Below are positions 1 through 13,567 of a DNA stretch of 64,000 bases, piece after piece; the stretch's first letter is position 1, and every line of letters begins with the position of its first letter. The translations under genes and the position numbers were made by a program. The notes below the pieces were generated by a model. That model had not been told where the DNA came from, did no database searches, and was given only the letters and a program-made list of their open reading frames with translations. Source of the stretch: Oxyruncus cristatus (lineage: Eukaryota; Chordata; Aves; Passeriformes; Cotingidae); NCBI GenBank assembly GCA_013399855.1, contig VXAY01002320.1, positions 6,952-70,951 of the forward strand. The letters are read 5' to 3'.

Positions 1-3000
1 CATTTTAGATCTAAATTAAAAATAATTAGAAGGTGGAAAAGCATGAAAACAAAGAAAAAATTATGTATCCTCCCTGTTTCTTAGTAGAGAGGTCCAAGGA
101 AAATAAGCTGTAAAATCTGCAACCCCAAAGTTGTGTGTCATTAGAAATTGCAACTTGTCTATTTCCTTATTTAAAAATGATTTTTTTTTTTTTTAAGGCA
201 GTTCTTACTGGTCATCCTCTGGACTCTGAAGCTCAGCATAATAACCTGACTTCAAAAGGAAATGAAATAATAACCAGAACTGATTGCCCAGTGCACTTTC
301 TCTATCATACCTTTTTGGGGTCTTTTTTTCTGGCCAACACCACTGATTATAAAGCTAAGCTTATACCCCATTCCTTTTAGGTTCTCTGATGTGTTTCACA
401 AGCTCCCCTTAGATTATACTTCTAATACTAATTTTCTTACCAGATGCTGGGCAGCCATGACTTTTACTGTCATGTTATTCTGAGCATCAAGCAAAAAAGT
501 ATTTATGCACGTGTCTTGGTTTAAAGACAAATATTGGAGCAACCACCTCTCTCAGCACTGGTGCTGCCCACTTGGCTCTGCTGGGCGTGGGCTCTGTGTG
601 GCTGAGCCCCAGCAGCAACTTTTACCTGCGGCAAACCCCCTTCAGATGACATAATGGAATGAATTTTCATCACTGTAGCTCCCTCCCTTACCTTGCAACC
701 GTAACAGCATGTGTGTACGACTGCAGTATTTAACTTTGCCAGTTGGCACCTGATTTCACTCATGGACATTATTAGTAGGTGTGGCTGGAAGTCAAGCAAC
801 CCATTCTCCAGTAGGACAAAACTAAAATCCCAAAAGTTTTCCAAATCCCTCATATGTGTTACACATCAAATATTTGCTCAGTGGAGAAGATAGAACAGCA
901 TGGGACAACCTGCTGATTCTACGAAAGTCACAGCAGTCCGTGAAGAAGAAGTTTATGTAGTGGTCTGGTAGTCTCAGAGATGCCCAGGCAAGCTCTGAAA
1001 TCCCATCAGGAAGGGACAAAAATTACATGATTTTGTATTTTCCTGGCCAGACACACACATGTGCCTGAAGACACACACAAGTGCACATCCTTTTTTTGCC
1101 TTTTTTCAACTCTGTGCTACTGTACCATGTAATTAGTCATCCTGTACTTACTGGATTGATGGGCAATGATATTTCTTTAATTAGAACCATCTTCACAACA
1201 GTATTCCAAGTAGTTCACGATCTAATTATTGATACATCTTAGGAGAAGGAGAGACTGAATGGAGTAGTGGGGTTCTTTGTGTTACAAGACACTGTCACAG
1301 TGGCAGTGGAGACTGTGAGAAGAGTTTTAAGTAGATCACAGGAGGAGAAAAGAACGAATATAATAGTAGTTCTTGAGCAATAGCTGTATTCTAGTAGTGG
1401 TAGAAGGCACAATATATGTGCTCCGTCTCCAGGCCTTACCTTTCATGTGTGCCTTGTTTAGAAGAGATGGGGGTCAGTGGAGACAGCATTCCATTCGTTC
1501 CCTAGAAAATATATTTATGGACGTTTCAGAGTCAACTTCTCCCTCTATGTGACTGGCTCATCTGTTCTGCTTACTGTCACTATGGGTGACAGTTTTTGTT
1601 AGAGATGAAAATACAGTTATATACATGTTATATGAGAGAAGAAAAATTGTAGCTTTCTGGCAAAACTTATTTCACTGTCTTCAAGTAAATGCTGACAGTT
1701 TGTTCAGTCTTGTACCTTCTGAGCACATGTGTGCAAACCAGCATTACAGGCATGGCAAACACTCATATCTGGCATTGTCCAAATTTTTATGTATTTCACA
1801 ACAATAAGAAGTCATAGCTCTGCTTGGTTAAAGGAGACATGCGTATAGCCTTAGCCCTCTGACTTTCCACAGTTCCTTCTAACAAGTAATGCTTCTCATC
1901 ATACAATTAAATGGCATGATGTAAAATGGCCAGAGAAATTGAGAAATTGAAAAAATTATAAATAAGCTAAAAAAATGGCAATAAAGAATAATCTAATAAA
2001 GTAGAATCTAGTAAAGTAAAACCTGAGACTTTTTCTGCATTTAGTTTGTCACTGTATGTCTTAGCCATTATCTGTTCATCTGTGTTATGAAATGTATCTT
2101 CACACACTCTCAATAACATTTTTTATTTTAGTTCTGCAGTTATTTGGTAGAAATACTTTCATTATTATGAAATTCAAGGCTGAATTTTAAAACATATAGC
2201 TGCAAAAAAATAAAGAATCTAGAGGAGGTGTTTTTAGTACCTCAAATACAACATTTGCAGATTTTGAGGAAATTTAGATCTTTTACCTCATACTAAACTA
2301 TCACATACAAAGTGCTTTTCTTTTAGAGGAAGAGCGAATAAGAAACAGCCATATACACATGAAGTTCAACATGTATGCAAACCCTATAAAAATAGTGTTT
2401 TTTAAACTGGATATGAGTTGGAACACATTGTAATAGGAAGGGAAAGAAGTACCTTGTACAATATGGAAATATACTTTCAAAAACCTTTATGTGATTAAAA
2501 AATTATTAACAGTTCTAAGTATTTCCGTATGAAATTACAAAATCTTGCCTGTGCTTTTTTATAAAAGCCTATATATGTCTTCCCTGGTTATGTCCTTTGC
2601 CTTTCATAGCTGCTAGGCAATTTCCAGATAAACACTTCAATCTTTCAGGTAGTATCAAAAAGCAAAAATTGGGCAATTACTTAAGAAATAACTTGAGAGA
2701 TTTCTTGAGAATATTTTTTAAAATTATCTATTGTTATCTGCTAGCTTTTCCTATCTTCTGCCCTTTTGAGCACTTAAGCAGCTTGCTTGTGGGACTTACA
2801 GCTCCAAGCCAAAACCTGGAAGCAGCTAGCTTTTAGTGGGGGTGTGTGGAATGGCAGTTGGATACTTAGCTTGTAGACTAGTTGCAGCTGTGCTTCTCCT
2901 TAGGCCCTGCAGGTGGTGTATATATGTATACAGATCTGAATATATATTATTGGACCTATCCTCACTTTTAAACTGAGGAAGAAAAGTCATTTTTCAAATA

Positions 3001-3206
3001 TATAATCAGGACAGATGTCAGAGTTCATTTTATAGTTTTCTCTACTTTTCAGGCTAAATTGAAGGAAATTTTTAAGTGCAGAAATCACGACTAAATAGGC
3101 TAAGTTTTATCTAGTATTGCCCAAATGAAGCTATACTACTTAATAAAGCACTATCCTATGACAATAAGCATAATTTGGATACATATGTAGATGTTTATTT
3201 GATTAC
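1..3206. other. Noncoding AT-rich DNA, probable LINGO2 intron
   Basis: No coding region or RNA gene is supported. The open frames here are short, lack recognisable protein motifs and overlap on both strands. A moderately GC-rich patch near 540-660 does not translate into anything recognisable. Homopolymer and A/T-rich runs are common, for example around 1940-2030. The reading as intron rests on the position upstream of the LINGO2 coding exon and is inference. Confidence 0.5.
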
Positions 3207-3433
3207 AGGCAGAAACTGATGCACAGAAAGTTCCACTTAAACACGAGGAGGAACTTCTTTACTGTGAGGGATCAGATTGCCCAGAGAGGTTGAGAAGTCT
3301 CCATCTTTGGAGATATTCAAAAAGCGTCTGGACACCATCCCAAGTAGCATGCTCTAGGGCACCCTGCTTGGGCAGGAAGGTTGTACCAGATGATCCACTA
3401 TGGTCCCTTCTGATTTTACCTATTCTCTGACCC
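3207..3433 (+). mobile_element. CR1 LINE 3'-end fragment
   Basis: The + strand shows the diagnostic end of a bird CR1 element. It begins with the tail of the reverse-transcriptase frame (a degraded version of the segment encoding the conserved RKNFFT-type motif). It continues through the 'ggaggtct/ctccatctttggagatattcaaaa' region and the 'ggttgtaccagatgatcc' segment, and ends in 'tattctctga', a decayed copy of the usual terminal motif. Only about 230 bases remain, so the copy is 5'-truncated, as is usual for CR1. It is not coding. Confidence 0.85.
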
Positions 3434-4372
3434 TGTAAAGAATGCATTTTTTCCTTTAGGAAATTTTTTCTATCTCCACTGTTTCAGGTCCAGAGCTATG
3501 GAATGCAACCTTCCCTTTCGCATACAAAATAATTGAAGGTAGTTATTGAAGGTACAAACTAGCCAGTTAAGGTTTTGCAGACATTCAGCTGACTTTTGAA
3601 GAATCAGTCTGCCTTGACAATTAAAAAAAAACAACATAACTGAGAAAGTAGTATTGTGAACTTTCGAGGAGGTAAAAGTAACCTTAAAAAGAAAAAAAAA
3701 ATCAAAACCTGATCAGATCTGAATCCACTCTGGCCCCAGTCCTTCTGCATTGTTGGATGGAAGCTTCGTGCAGACTCCTTTGCTTTGCCCGATTTACGTA
3801 TTTGGTGCTGCTTACCTGTCCATTGAGGAACTGAGAGAATTTATGGGCAGAATCACAAACAATATATGTTATGGTATGCTTTAAATAACTATGTCTTCTG
3901 TAACTGCAGTCTACAGACATATAATTCTAAGGTGTTTGAACGAAGTCCTAGTTTCAAAATTCAGAACAAAGAAAGTTCTGTTAAAGTAAAAAGGTGAATA
4001 CATTTTCACCAAGTTGGCAAATAGCGTGAATAGCTCTCTATAGATATTAAAAGTATTGGTGAACAGGTGTAACAAATAGTCAGTAAAAAAAAAAAAAAAA
4101 GTGTTGAGATCTTTTTAGCTGTATACTATTGTAATGTGTGAGCACACTATTGTTTGTGCTCTGAACAGCAGACCAGAACACATTGCTGTCTTCAGCGTTG
4201 ACCAACAGGAAATGACAATTCTCTGCAATCAGTGGGAAATGTATAGGTTCTCTCTGTCAGACAGTGGTCAGAAATCTTGTTTCCACTTGTACTGCAGTCT
4301 TGTTGTGAATGAACATCGTGAGTCTCAACACTGAGTTTAAAGGGGCTTAAAAGCTTTTGAAGGATTACCCAA

Positions 4373-4405
4373 GTAAATAAATAAATAAGCAAATAAATAA
4401 ATAAA
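4373..4405. repeat. (TAAA)n microsatellite
   Basis: A run of TAAA tetranucleotides with one interruption ('aagc') is visible directly. It is not associated with a recognisable retroelement tail. Confidence 0.9.
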
Positions 4406-6594
4406 TGGAAAAGCACTTTGTATTTTCCTACTTGCTTCACATAGCAGCTTAAAAACCTTAAAATTAGTTATGTCCTTTTAGAGTATTTATTGAACCAAAT
4501 TTGAACTCTCAGATTTTTGCAGTAAAATTCACCAGTGCAAAGTCCATGATATGAAGTCCTGCCAGCTCTCATAAAGTTCTTTCAGTCCAGGTGCATAAAT
4601 CTCTCTGAGAAACAAATCAGAATAGAAGTACAAAGTCGCTCAGGAAAATTCAGTGGTCATAGTTCACTGGCCTCTTGCCTCTGGTGTTTTTCTTTTTTCA
4701 AACTGTGCAAAGTAAAAGATGAGTTCTAGGTTTACAGATGCCAAAACTTTTAAAACTTTAAGATTGTTCAATGTGTCTTTTCTCTAGGAAACCAAAGTAA
4801 TAATGGTAAGAGCAGAGCATCACCTGACTGATGATAAAAACGAGTTCTTAGTTATTGTCACACTGTAAGGAAACTTAAAAATATAGATTTCTTGGCTCAA
4901 AGTCAGGCTTCATTCAGAAAATTGAAACAACCATTTGTTTTGCCTTGGTGTCAGTTCTAAGTCTGTAAAGTGAAGATAGGGGAAATATGTTTCACACATC
5001 ATTTGTTTTAGTTTTGTGAAAGGAGAGTTTGTAGCCTGAGTAGTATAAAACATAAATACTGATGGAGCAACAAGAATTTTAATGAAAAGGTTCATGCTAA
5101 AATCTTTTGGTGCAGTCTCCCAAAATCTATGTATTACCTGCTCATTATCAAACTGTAAATAAAACTAAAACTTGACAGGATTTTAAAATGACCTGCACTA
5201 AAGTTTAAGATTAACCCAGATTTGACAGTTTTTTGAGAGAACCTGAACCTGAAAAGAAGTTCAGATAATTCACTAAATGCTCTGCTGCTAATTGTCAGCC
5301 CGGCTCTAACTCTTCTCTGACCTATATCAGCCATATACCAAGCTAGTGCAGAACAAGGAGTGGAAAGCCTAACTTCTTTTCTTGGGATATGATGTCTGTT
5401 AAGAAATTTGTTTTGCTGAAATTTAGAGGATAGAACAGAAGTGATTAAAAGGTCATAATGGTCTCTACCTTTCTTTAAAATTTAAGTTCCATTTGACACA
5501 TTAAAAACAAAGTAACAGGGGCTTTACACACAAGCAATTAGCTAAGAAGGATCCACATACAAATTCAAAGGCTGCAAATAATAAGGGATTTCCTGTACAC
5601 CACTTAATGAAGGTAGAGGTTGATCCTCATTAATGTTCCATTGTATGACTTATTATGGAAATTTTAAGCTTCCTATTTCAAGGTTGATGTTTTTTTAACA
5701 AATTGGCCACATCATAATACATAACATCACAAATTGATACTGACATTGTTTGGAAAATCTCAGAGATTAATAGTGTCAATTGCCTGTTTTCATAAGTGCT
5801 GTATTTTTGTTTGTTTTGTCATTGATGTTGTTGTTCTTTTTGTCAGGGTTTTTGGTTACTCATAAAAAGACACAATTTCCTTATAAAATCATTGCAAGTC
5901 CCATTATTAGAAGAGATAAAGGCTTTTCTTTTGAGGGGTTGTTTTGTTTTGTCTTCTTTTCAATTAAAATGGTGAACATTGATGTATTAGTACATGCCAT
6001 TAGTTTACAAAAGAAACCTCCTCTATAATTTCTATGATTGCCTTCTTACACTCTACATCACTTTTCTTTATTAAATCATGACAATATAATTATTTCATTA
6101 ATTAAAGAATTATCATAGCAACGTTGCTAGAGTATTTCATTACTTTACAGCACTCCTTCAGTGCTGGCACTTGAGTTTTTAGTTATTATCAGCTTAGAAA
6201 CTGCAGAGAAGAAAGAAAAACCACTGTGCCTCATTTAATCCCTTTACTATCAAAGCAACCTTCAGCTAGACTCACCCCAAAGTGTAATGTTTTCAGAAGG
6301 TTCTGCTTTTTAGGTTTGGAGGTTTTCCTGCCATATCTAAGGTGTGGATTGGACATTTATGTTACTTCTGTGTTTTAGTGAAAGCACAGTTTAAATATTC
6401 TTCTATCTTTGCAGCATCTACATGTTTTCTTCTTTCTAAAGCAAACTGTTACATTTTACATTTACTCTGCTCATAATCAGATCTCTTGCCCTTGGTCACC
6501 AGCAGAGCTTTAGCTGCTTCTCTGTTCCTTCTCTGTGACTGACTGTCTTTGTAGGAACTGGAGACTGCTGGGAGTAGGTGTATTACAATAAGGT

Positions 6595-6625
6595 ATGACC
6601 TTGCCAAATCTTATTGCAAGGTCAT
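6595..6625. repeat. Perfect 10-bp inverted repeat, 11-base loop
   Basis: ATGACCTTGC at 6595-6604 is followed by its exact reverse complement GCAAGGTCAT at 6616-6625. The GACCTTG/CAAGGTC arms also resemble a single nuclear-receptor half-site (AAGGTCA on the opposite strand) on each side, arranged as an everted or inverted pair. Whether it is used as a binding site cannot be seen from sequence. Confidence 0.85.
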
Positions 6626-9600
6626 TTTAGAACCCCTAATATCAACTTTATATGGATTTTCTGTGATGGATGGTTATCATTCTGATGCAACGGTAGTACC
6701 CTAGCATTGCAGAAGACTGGATTTATTTTTCTCACTCAAGAGTACTAATCAGGTGTGGCAGCAAAGGGTATAAAAAACTCTGAATGTCTCTACAGAATAA
6801 CTGGGCTACCTGAAATGTGAAAAAAATATCATTTCATCAGACAGATGCCATGAATGTAGTCACAGTTAGGGTCAGACTCACTGGGACATGTATAATTTCA
6901 TGCTTGTATAGATACTAAGTCCACTGCTCTTCAATTTGAATAGGGTTGCTGGATTTTTCTCTTTGTACTTTTCCTGCAATTATAGATTTCTCTCTCTTTC
7001 TCTCAGTCTCACTTTGCCCCTATCAAATAGTGTCCACTCAGCACTGTGTTTGAAGTTCAAAATATTATCCTCTGAATAGCAGAGCATTTCTTCTCTCTGA
7101 ACAGGTAATAAAACTAGAAAGATTTGACTTGGCCTATTTATCTTTGAGACTGTTGAAAAAGTGGTCCCGTGCATGAAGAAGTTGCAAAAAAAACAGATTT
7201 CCAATGCTTCATAGTGCCTTTCATTTATAATTAACTGGCACAGGAACTCACACATGTCTTAGCCATGATAGCTCTGGCAAGCAGATTAGGAGGTATCAGA
7301 AACAGAGAGCAGCTTGAGCAGCAGTGGGCTAGTGAGTATATGTAAAAGGATTTTAAGTGCAAAATTTGTTCACAGGAGCACAAACACATTGTTCATATAT
7401 GCAGCCTTATAAAAACAAATTTTCAGTATGCGACATTTTAAGAAAGTAATTTATATTGCACTGTTGTCACTTTTTATCCTGTGGCTATGTATGTCTTTGT
7501 GGTAAGCAAGTTCTCTTAGTCACAAATTTCTTAACCCCATCACTACAGAAAGGACGTGATTTGATACCTGTCACTTATGTGCTTAGCTGGTTCCATACAA
7601 TCAAGCCAGCCTGGACCCTTCTTCCTTCTGTTCCCCTTAAATATCATCATTTTCTTATCCTTCTCCCCTGTCTAAGTAGGCTTTCTCTCACCACAAAGTG
7701 ACCTCCACACCAATCTTCTGCTGAATTTCTCAGATGTTGGTTCTGCCAGGTGCTCAAAACATTACCACTATAGAAAGTCGTTCCTATATTACACTCATAT
7801 ACATTTTCATTTTGCAAAGCTCTTGATCATGCTTTCAAGTTCGTATATTGTCTAATTTGTACCTGTGTTTCCTGTTTTATTTTCTTTCATCCACTCCTAC
7901 TTAGCAACAAAGACTTAATTTTTTTGTATCTTTTCTGTATCTCCTTCCATGATGTCCCACTACCTAGAAATATTAATTCCTGAATCTCTTTGCCTCACAA
8001 TCATATGTGTTTTGTCAAAATATGGAGATGATAATGTCTCTTCTTTCTTTGCACTCACATGAAGGAAATTAGGAAAAGGAGCAAACACAACAAAATATAC
8101 CTAATTTTTGAGTACCTGTGAAATTCTTTGCTGTCTTATCCCATACATTTGCCTTCTGGGATCTCACCTGTCTTATAACTTCAAATTCTTAGAGTGAATT
8201 GAATCAATGTATTTGTGCAGAGAACCTACCCAAAATTCTCTTCTACAGGATGAAAATGTTTCTGTGTAAATTTACCTCTTTATGAAGATAAATTGTGATA
8301 AATTTGACCTCCCATTCTCAAATAATCATTGTTTCAGTTAAGTACTTCTTCACCTCATGCATGCTTTGCCTCCATTGGTTGAGCAAAAAATTTCTTGCAG
8401 TATCAACTACAAGCTCATGCAGCATTATTTTTAATGCTGAATTGGACATGAGGTGCAAACCTTTTGGGATGTAGTCTGTATTTATGGTCAGCTGCTGCTA
8501 GCGGGCCAAAAGGAAAATGCATGAAATACATTTAATATTTAACATACCTATTTGCTGAAAAGATTGCTGGAGTATTTTCAGCTGCCTATAATTAAAATGA
8601 GTAGAGCTTGAATTATCATAAGTAAATCCTCAAACCAAGTCAGGGCCCAGTGGATTTAGCTTTTTCATTTCTGAACATGTTGGTAGGTCACGGTTGCTTA
8701 CCTAATCCTTTACCTTATCTTTAGCTTCTGAATTCTTTCAGCTAGAACTGAAGATGTCCTGTTAGTGGACACTGTTAGACTTTTGGTTTTAATAAGGGTT
8801 CTCAACACAAGGGAGAAGAAAGCAATGATCCAGATTTGTATTCTCAACCCTTAAAAGGTGCAAAAGGAAAACATGGACCCCAATAAAAATGTATATACAC
8901 TATATTCAGTGACCTGAACTCTTGAGCATCATCTGTAGAGGTGCAAGTAATTGTTGCATGATGATTATTCCCCTCAGCCTAAAGCATGAAAACAATTGAG
9001 TGAAAAAAAAACTTCTGTTACATAAAATTACATAAAATGGCCTGTGAGCCGTAATAAACAATGTTTTTCTCGCAGCGGTGATGTTAAGTAGCAGAACAAA
9101 TGAATACAGACTGCTGATTGTGCAGTGACATGATCATTACCAATTGCTGTAAATCCCAGTAAGTAAATGATTCAATTATTGGGGTGTCTTCATGATCTAT
9201 GTCTAAAAGAAACAAAGAACAAAGCGGAGAATGCACCACAGTCACCTTTGACTGCAAGAGGCTTGGACATCTACAACTAGGTGTTCTTCCTGTTGAGTTT
9301 TGTTTCTGCTCTGCAGGATGTCCAGGAGCTGTGTTAAAATGCAACCACAAAGGAATGTGAAGCCAATCTATATTCAGGAGATAATAAATATGGATTCAAA
9401 AAATAGTGGAATAAAAAAACTTCAGGGGAGCAGAAGGGAAGACATAGGAGAAAAGGCTAGGGTTTATGCATACAATGCACAGCAGTAGCATCACCATAAC
9501 TTCACAGGTTTTGTTGTTTTACCATTCCTGCAGACCTGGGCTTCATCCAGAAATCCATAGATTTAACAGTGTGATTATTATATTTAAAAATTGAACTAAA

Positions 9601-11642
9601 TGCTAATCAGAGAGCAAAACTGCTGTAAAATGTTGAGTCCATGCAGAAAACAGACTTCCCCAGTAATTCCATGAGAATCTTTCTGTATGCGAAGCGGATA
9701 GGCAAGTATGATTTACCAGCTAAATAGCAAGATATCAGTTTGCATCTATGGTGGTACAGATTGTCAGCTTCATTGAAGAATGAGTTCTGAACATGAATTA
9801 AAAAGAAAATCACTATGTGACTAGGGGAAATTTGCACTGAGAGCTGCAATACAGCACTGAGAAGTCTGCCCTTAGTTTTAGCTGCTTCTACCCATACAAG
9901 AGTCAGATCAATTGTCTCAGTCCTGCATTGTAGCTGGCAGCGTGTACACATACCAAATAGCTTACAAACAGTAGTCCTGTTTTCAGAAGGACATTCAGCA
10001 CATATGAATTGAAGACTCCTTGGGTGTCAGATAACCCTTTTTGTTGCATGTTTTCCCTTCTGGTTAATGTGAGATCACCTCCTAAACGCAGAACCCATCC
10101 TTGCAAATATAGGTCCTGAAACCACAAGGTTTTTAAAACACCTTTGAAAATCTTATTACTCTGCCTACTATGTGGATTTAAACAATATAAAAGGGGAAAA
10201 CAGAAAAGAAGGCTACATTTTTTAGACATATCATAGATTCTCTGTACCAGAGCTTCAGTTTTCAAGGACAGATCTTTGAGGCAGAAACTGTATCCCTGTG
10301 CATGGAAAATGTTTAGCACCGGCTGATGCTTTTAGCTGCCAAACATATTGGATATTTCGTTGTCTTTCCAGGTTGGTAACATGCATATAAGATGGCTTTA
10401 TCAGTCCCATGGAATACTACTTTCTCACTCTTACTCATTTTGAGTAAATTGCACCATTCTTCCTCATTAGACTGTAATTGCTCTGTAATTATTTTAACTA
10501 CAGCTGGGACAATAAGTCTTGATGGAACAGTACCTTAAATGGAGCACTGAGGATTCAAAAAATCATCCTCTCACTTGATTTTTATTACTTCTCACCTTCT
10601 CCTGCTGGAAGTACCACAAAAGGTCACAATAGCAGAAAGGAAAAGGAAAGATTAAATAACTTGATTCAGGATGATCACCCACATACCCCTCTAGCAATGT
10701 ATCCCCTTCAGAAAAGCTACATTTGCTGGACACATTCTGAAAAATAAACAAACAACAAAAAATAAAAGGTAGATTTTGAGATTCTGTACTTGCATATGCA
10801 CCCATGGGGACCTCACTCAAGCAGCTATCCAAGGGCAAAGAATAGAAAATAAGAAAAAAAGAGATGATATTGCAAGGGCAGTTTCTCTTTTCTCTCCTAG
10901 TATTTTCTGCTTCTGTAAGCTTTTGCAGGAGCATCCTGACTGCTTTTGTTCTGTTTGTTCGAAGGAAAGAAATCTCTTTAGCCTTACTCCTTTTTGTGCA
11001 CAGTGTGTACACTGTTTCAGGATACGCCCCGGACAGCCAATAAAACTTCACACAATATTTCTTTTCACTCAGAAAAAGATTTTCTTTCCATGACCCTGTT
11101 CAGAATCTGTGCCTGCTGGATCAGTTCTCAGAGAACCAGTTACCTGTAGCCATCTGTTCAACAAGACACACATTCCTGCAGCAGAAATCTGCCAAATAAA
11201 AGTTGCAAGGTATTTTTGTAAACATTGACAATTTAAAAAATGAAGTAAATGTACACTACTTCTAGGATTATTATGTTTTGTAAGGTTCAGTTCTACATGT
11301 GTTTGAAGTGAAATTGTAACTTATTCTAATTTTGTCCAAATTTATGCGACCCAATCTTGTACTCTTCACTTCACCATTCTCTTTTCTTACCTGTTGTATT
11401 CAATCCACTGTGCCTTTTCAGTTTGTATATATGATTTGAAAAAAACATATTGCAAAAAAAAACCTGTTAGAAATCAGCAATGTTTCTTCCAAAGTCCACA
11501 AGCTAAAATTAATGCAAAACTGACCACCTATCCCTTTGTGTCAAGTGTTTTCCACATTTGAGTAAAAATCTCAGAATTTCTTATCACATTTTTTCTTTTA
11601 TCTATTTTATTATCACATTTCAGCTTTCCTTGGAGAACTATC

Positions 11643-12676
11643 TGTAATGGGTTGGCATGGAAAGGTTTTGGTGGCACAGGGACTACAGGGGTGGCTTCTG
11701 TGAGAAGCTGCCAGAAGCCCCAAGACAGGCTTTTGGCTATTCAAGGCCAAGACCACATGATTAAACAGGATAATATACTGAAGAGGGGGTGGGAAAAATT
11801 ACTGTGCGACAATTGCAGAGAAGGAAGGAGCATGAAAATATGTGAGAGGAACAGCCCTGGGCATTAAGGCCAGTGAAGAAGGAATGGGAAGAGGTGCTTC
11901 AGGAGCCAGAGCAGAAATTCCCTTGTAACCTGGGGTGAAAACCATGGTGAGGCAGCTCTCCCCCTGCAGCCCATGAAGGTCCATTGTGGAGCAAAGATCC
12001 ACCTGCAGCCTGTGGAGGAGCCCAGCATGGGGTAGGTGGATGCCTAAAGGAGGCTGTGACCCTGTGGGCAGCCTGCACTGGAGGAGGTTTCCTGGCAGGT
12101 TTTGTGAACCCACAAGGAACCCATACTTGTGCAGTCTGTTCCTGAAGGACTGCACCATGGGAGGGACCCATGCTGGACCAGATCATAAGATTCTTCCATG
12201 GGAAAGACCCTCACTGGAGCAGGAGTCCTTCCCTCACTGGGAAGGACTACTGTAGGAGAGACACTACGCTGGAGCAAGGAAGGAGTGCAATGAGTCCTTC
12301 CACTGAGGGGGTAGGAGCATTAGAGATAACATGTGATAAACTGGCCACAGCCCCCGTTCCTTGTCCCCTTGTGCCATCATGGGGAGGACAAACAAAAAGT
12401 TGGGAGTGAAGTTGAGCCCAGGAAGAAGGGAGGGGTGGGGGATGAATGTTTTTAAGATTTGGATTTATTTCTCATTACCCTACTCCGATTTGATTGTGTA
12501 TAAATTAAACTAATTTCCCCAAGTCGAGTCTGTTGTGCCTATGACAGTAACTGGTGAGTGATCTCTCCACATCCTTATGTCAACCCAAGAGTCTTTTGTT
12601 GTATTTTCCCTCATCTGTTCAGCTGAGGAGGGCAGTGTCAGAGCAGCTTACACCCAGCCAGGGTGATTCCATCACA
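11643..12676 (+). mobile_element. Endogenous retrovirus LTR, near complete (family A)
   Basis: The element begins with 'tgtaatgggttggcatgg' and ends near 'ccagccagggtgattccatcaca', which match the edges of an LTR family I recognise from passerine genomes. Inside it are tandemly similar units of the type 'ggagcaggt..cctgtgggaaggac', then a purine-rich stretch, then 'gataaatt/ataaattaaactaatttcccc' near 12500, which is the polyadenylation part. No gag, pol or env frame is attached, so this is probably a solo LTR. I could not see a convincing target-site duplication, so the end points may be off by some bases. Open frames on both strands inside it are not genes. Confidence 0.75.
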
Positions 12677-13567
12677 CCAGCATTACACTCACCCAGGACA
12701 GACAGTCACAAGGTTTTTAATTGTGTACAGCAGTAAAGGGGAACTCATTCTTGTGCTCCTTTTTTAATTTCCATAAAGTAATAATTTGCATTCATGTAAT
12801 ATGGATTTTCTTTATAACAAGCAAAAACAAGCCCTCTAAAGTAAATTTTGCAGTGTGTTCTGTCTTCTACCCACTTGTCATGTTTTAAAATTCTGTTTGC
12901 GCAGAACAGTTGTCTTCTGGGTGCCCCAATTTCTCCCCTTTTATTCCCATCTCATTCATTAAATGCAGTACAATACCTGTGCTTGAACTCAAATCCTAAT
13001 TTAATGAGCCTTCTTTAAAAAACCTGCACATCGGGAACACATATTTGTACAAAGTTGTCAGCTAACTTTGAATCTCTTAGTAGCAGATTTCTTCCAACTG
13101 ATTTGCTTTTGAAAGTAGTGTGTTTACAATACATTATTTAATTGCTTGAATAAGTCATTCATTTATGACTTACTTCAGGCACCAGATTAATTTTCGGGAT
13201 AACTCCACAGGTATTAGTGATGGATTGACCTAGATAGCTTGTAATAGTTATATTCAGCTTTACTTCTTCAGTAAAATGGAAGATCATGTTCAGAAAGGTG
13301 TGTTGAAATGATCTTTAAAGTGATAATGTAATTACAATTACTTCAGACGTCTTCATTTTCTTCTGTGCTACTATCACGAAAAGAACAACTATGCAGAAGT
13401 AACCAATATTAGTGGAAAAGGTCCTTCTAATTGCTGTTCCTTTGTTGTGATGCAGACATGCCTTTAAATGGCTACTGAGCTGAGCCTGCTGTGGCATACA
13501 GCCTGTTAACTCACCATATATTCTGCCTTGGAAAACAATTACGACATTTACCAACTTTCTGCTTTTG
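12677..13567. other. Noncoding spacer between two LTRs
   Basis: About 900 bases of AT-rich DNA lie between two LTRs of the same family. There is no visible retroviral reading frame, primer-binding site or polypurine tract, so the two LTRs do not look like the ends of one provirus. No gene is seen. Confidence 0.55.

Larger units (their letters stand above)
3434..11642. other. Noncoding AT-rich DNA, probable LINGO2 intron
   Basis: No gene is supported over these 8.2 kb. The longest open frames, on the minus strand near 9607-10319 and 10563-11051, have no recognisable domain and low-complexity composition. The stretch holds an AAAT simple repeat (4373-4405), a perfect inverted repeat (6595-6625) and many A or T runs. 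Confidence 0.5.

Noticed and set aside
510..660. 'tgtcttggttt' start and GC-rich patch resembling the edge of a passerine LTR
   Set aside because: Only about a dozen bases match the edge I recall, and the following sequence does not continue the family.
9607..11051. Three minus-strand open frames of 114, 138 and 162 codons
   Set aside because: They overlap each other or plus-strand frames and carry no recognisable motif. They are not joined by good splice signals that I can see.
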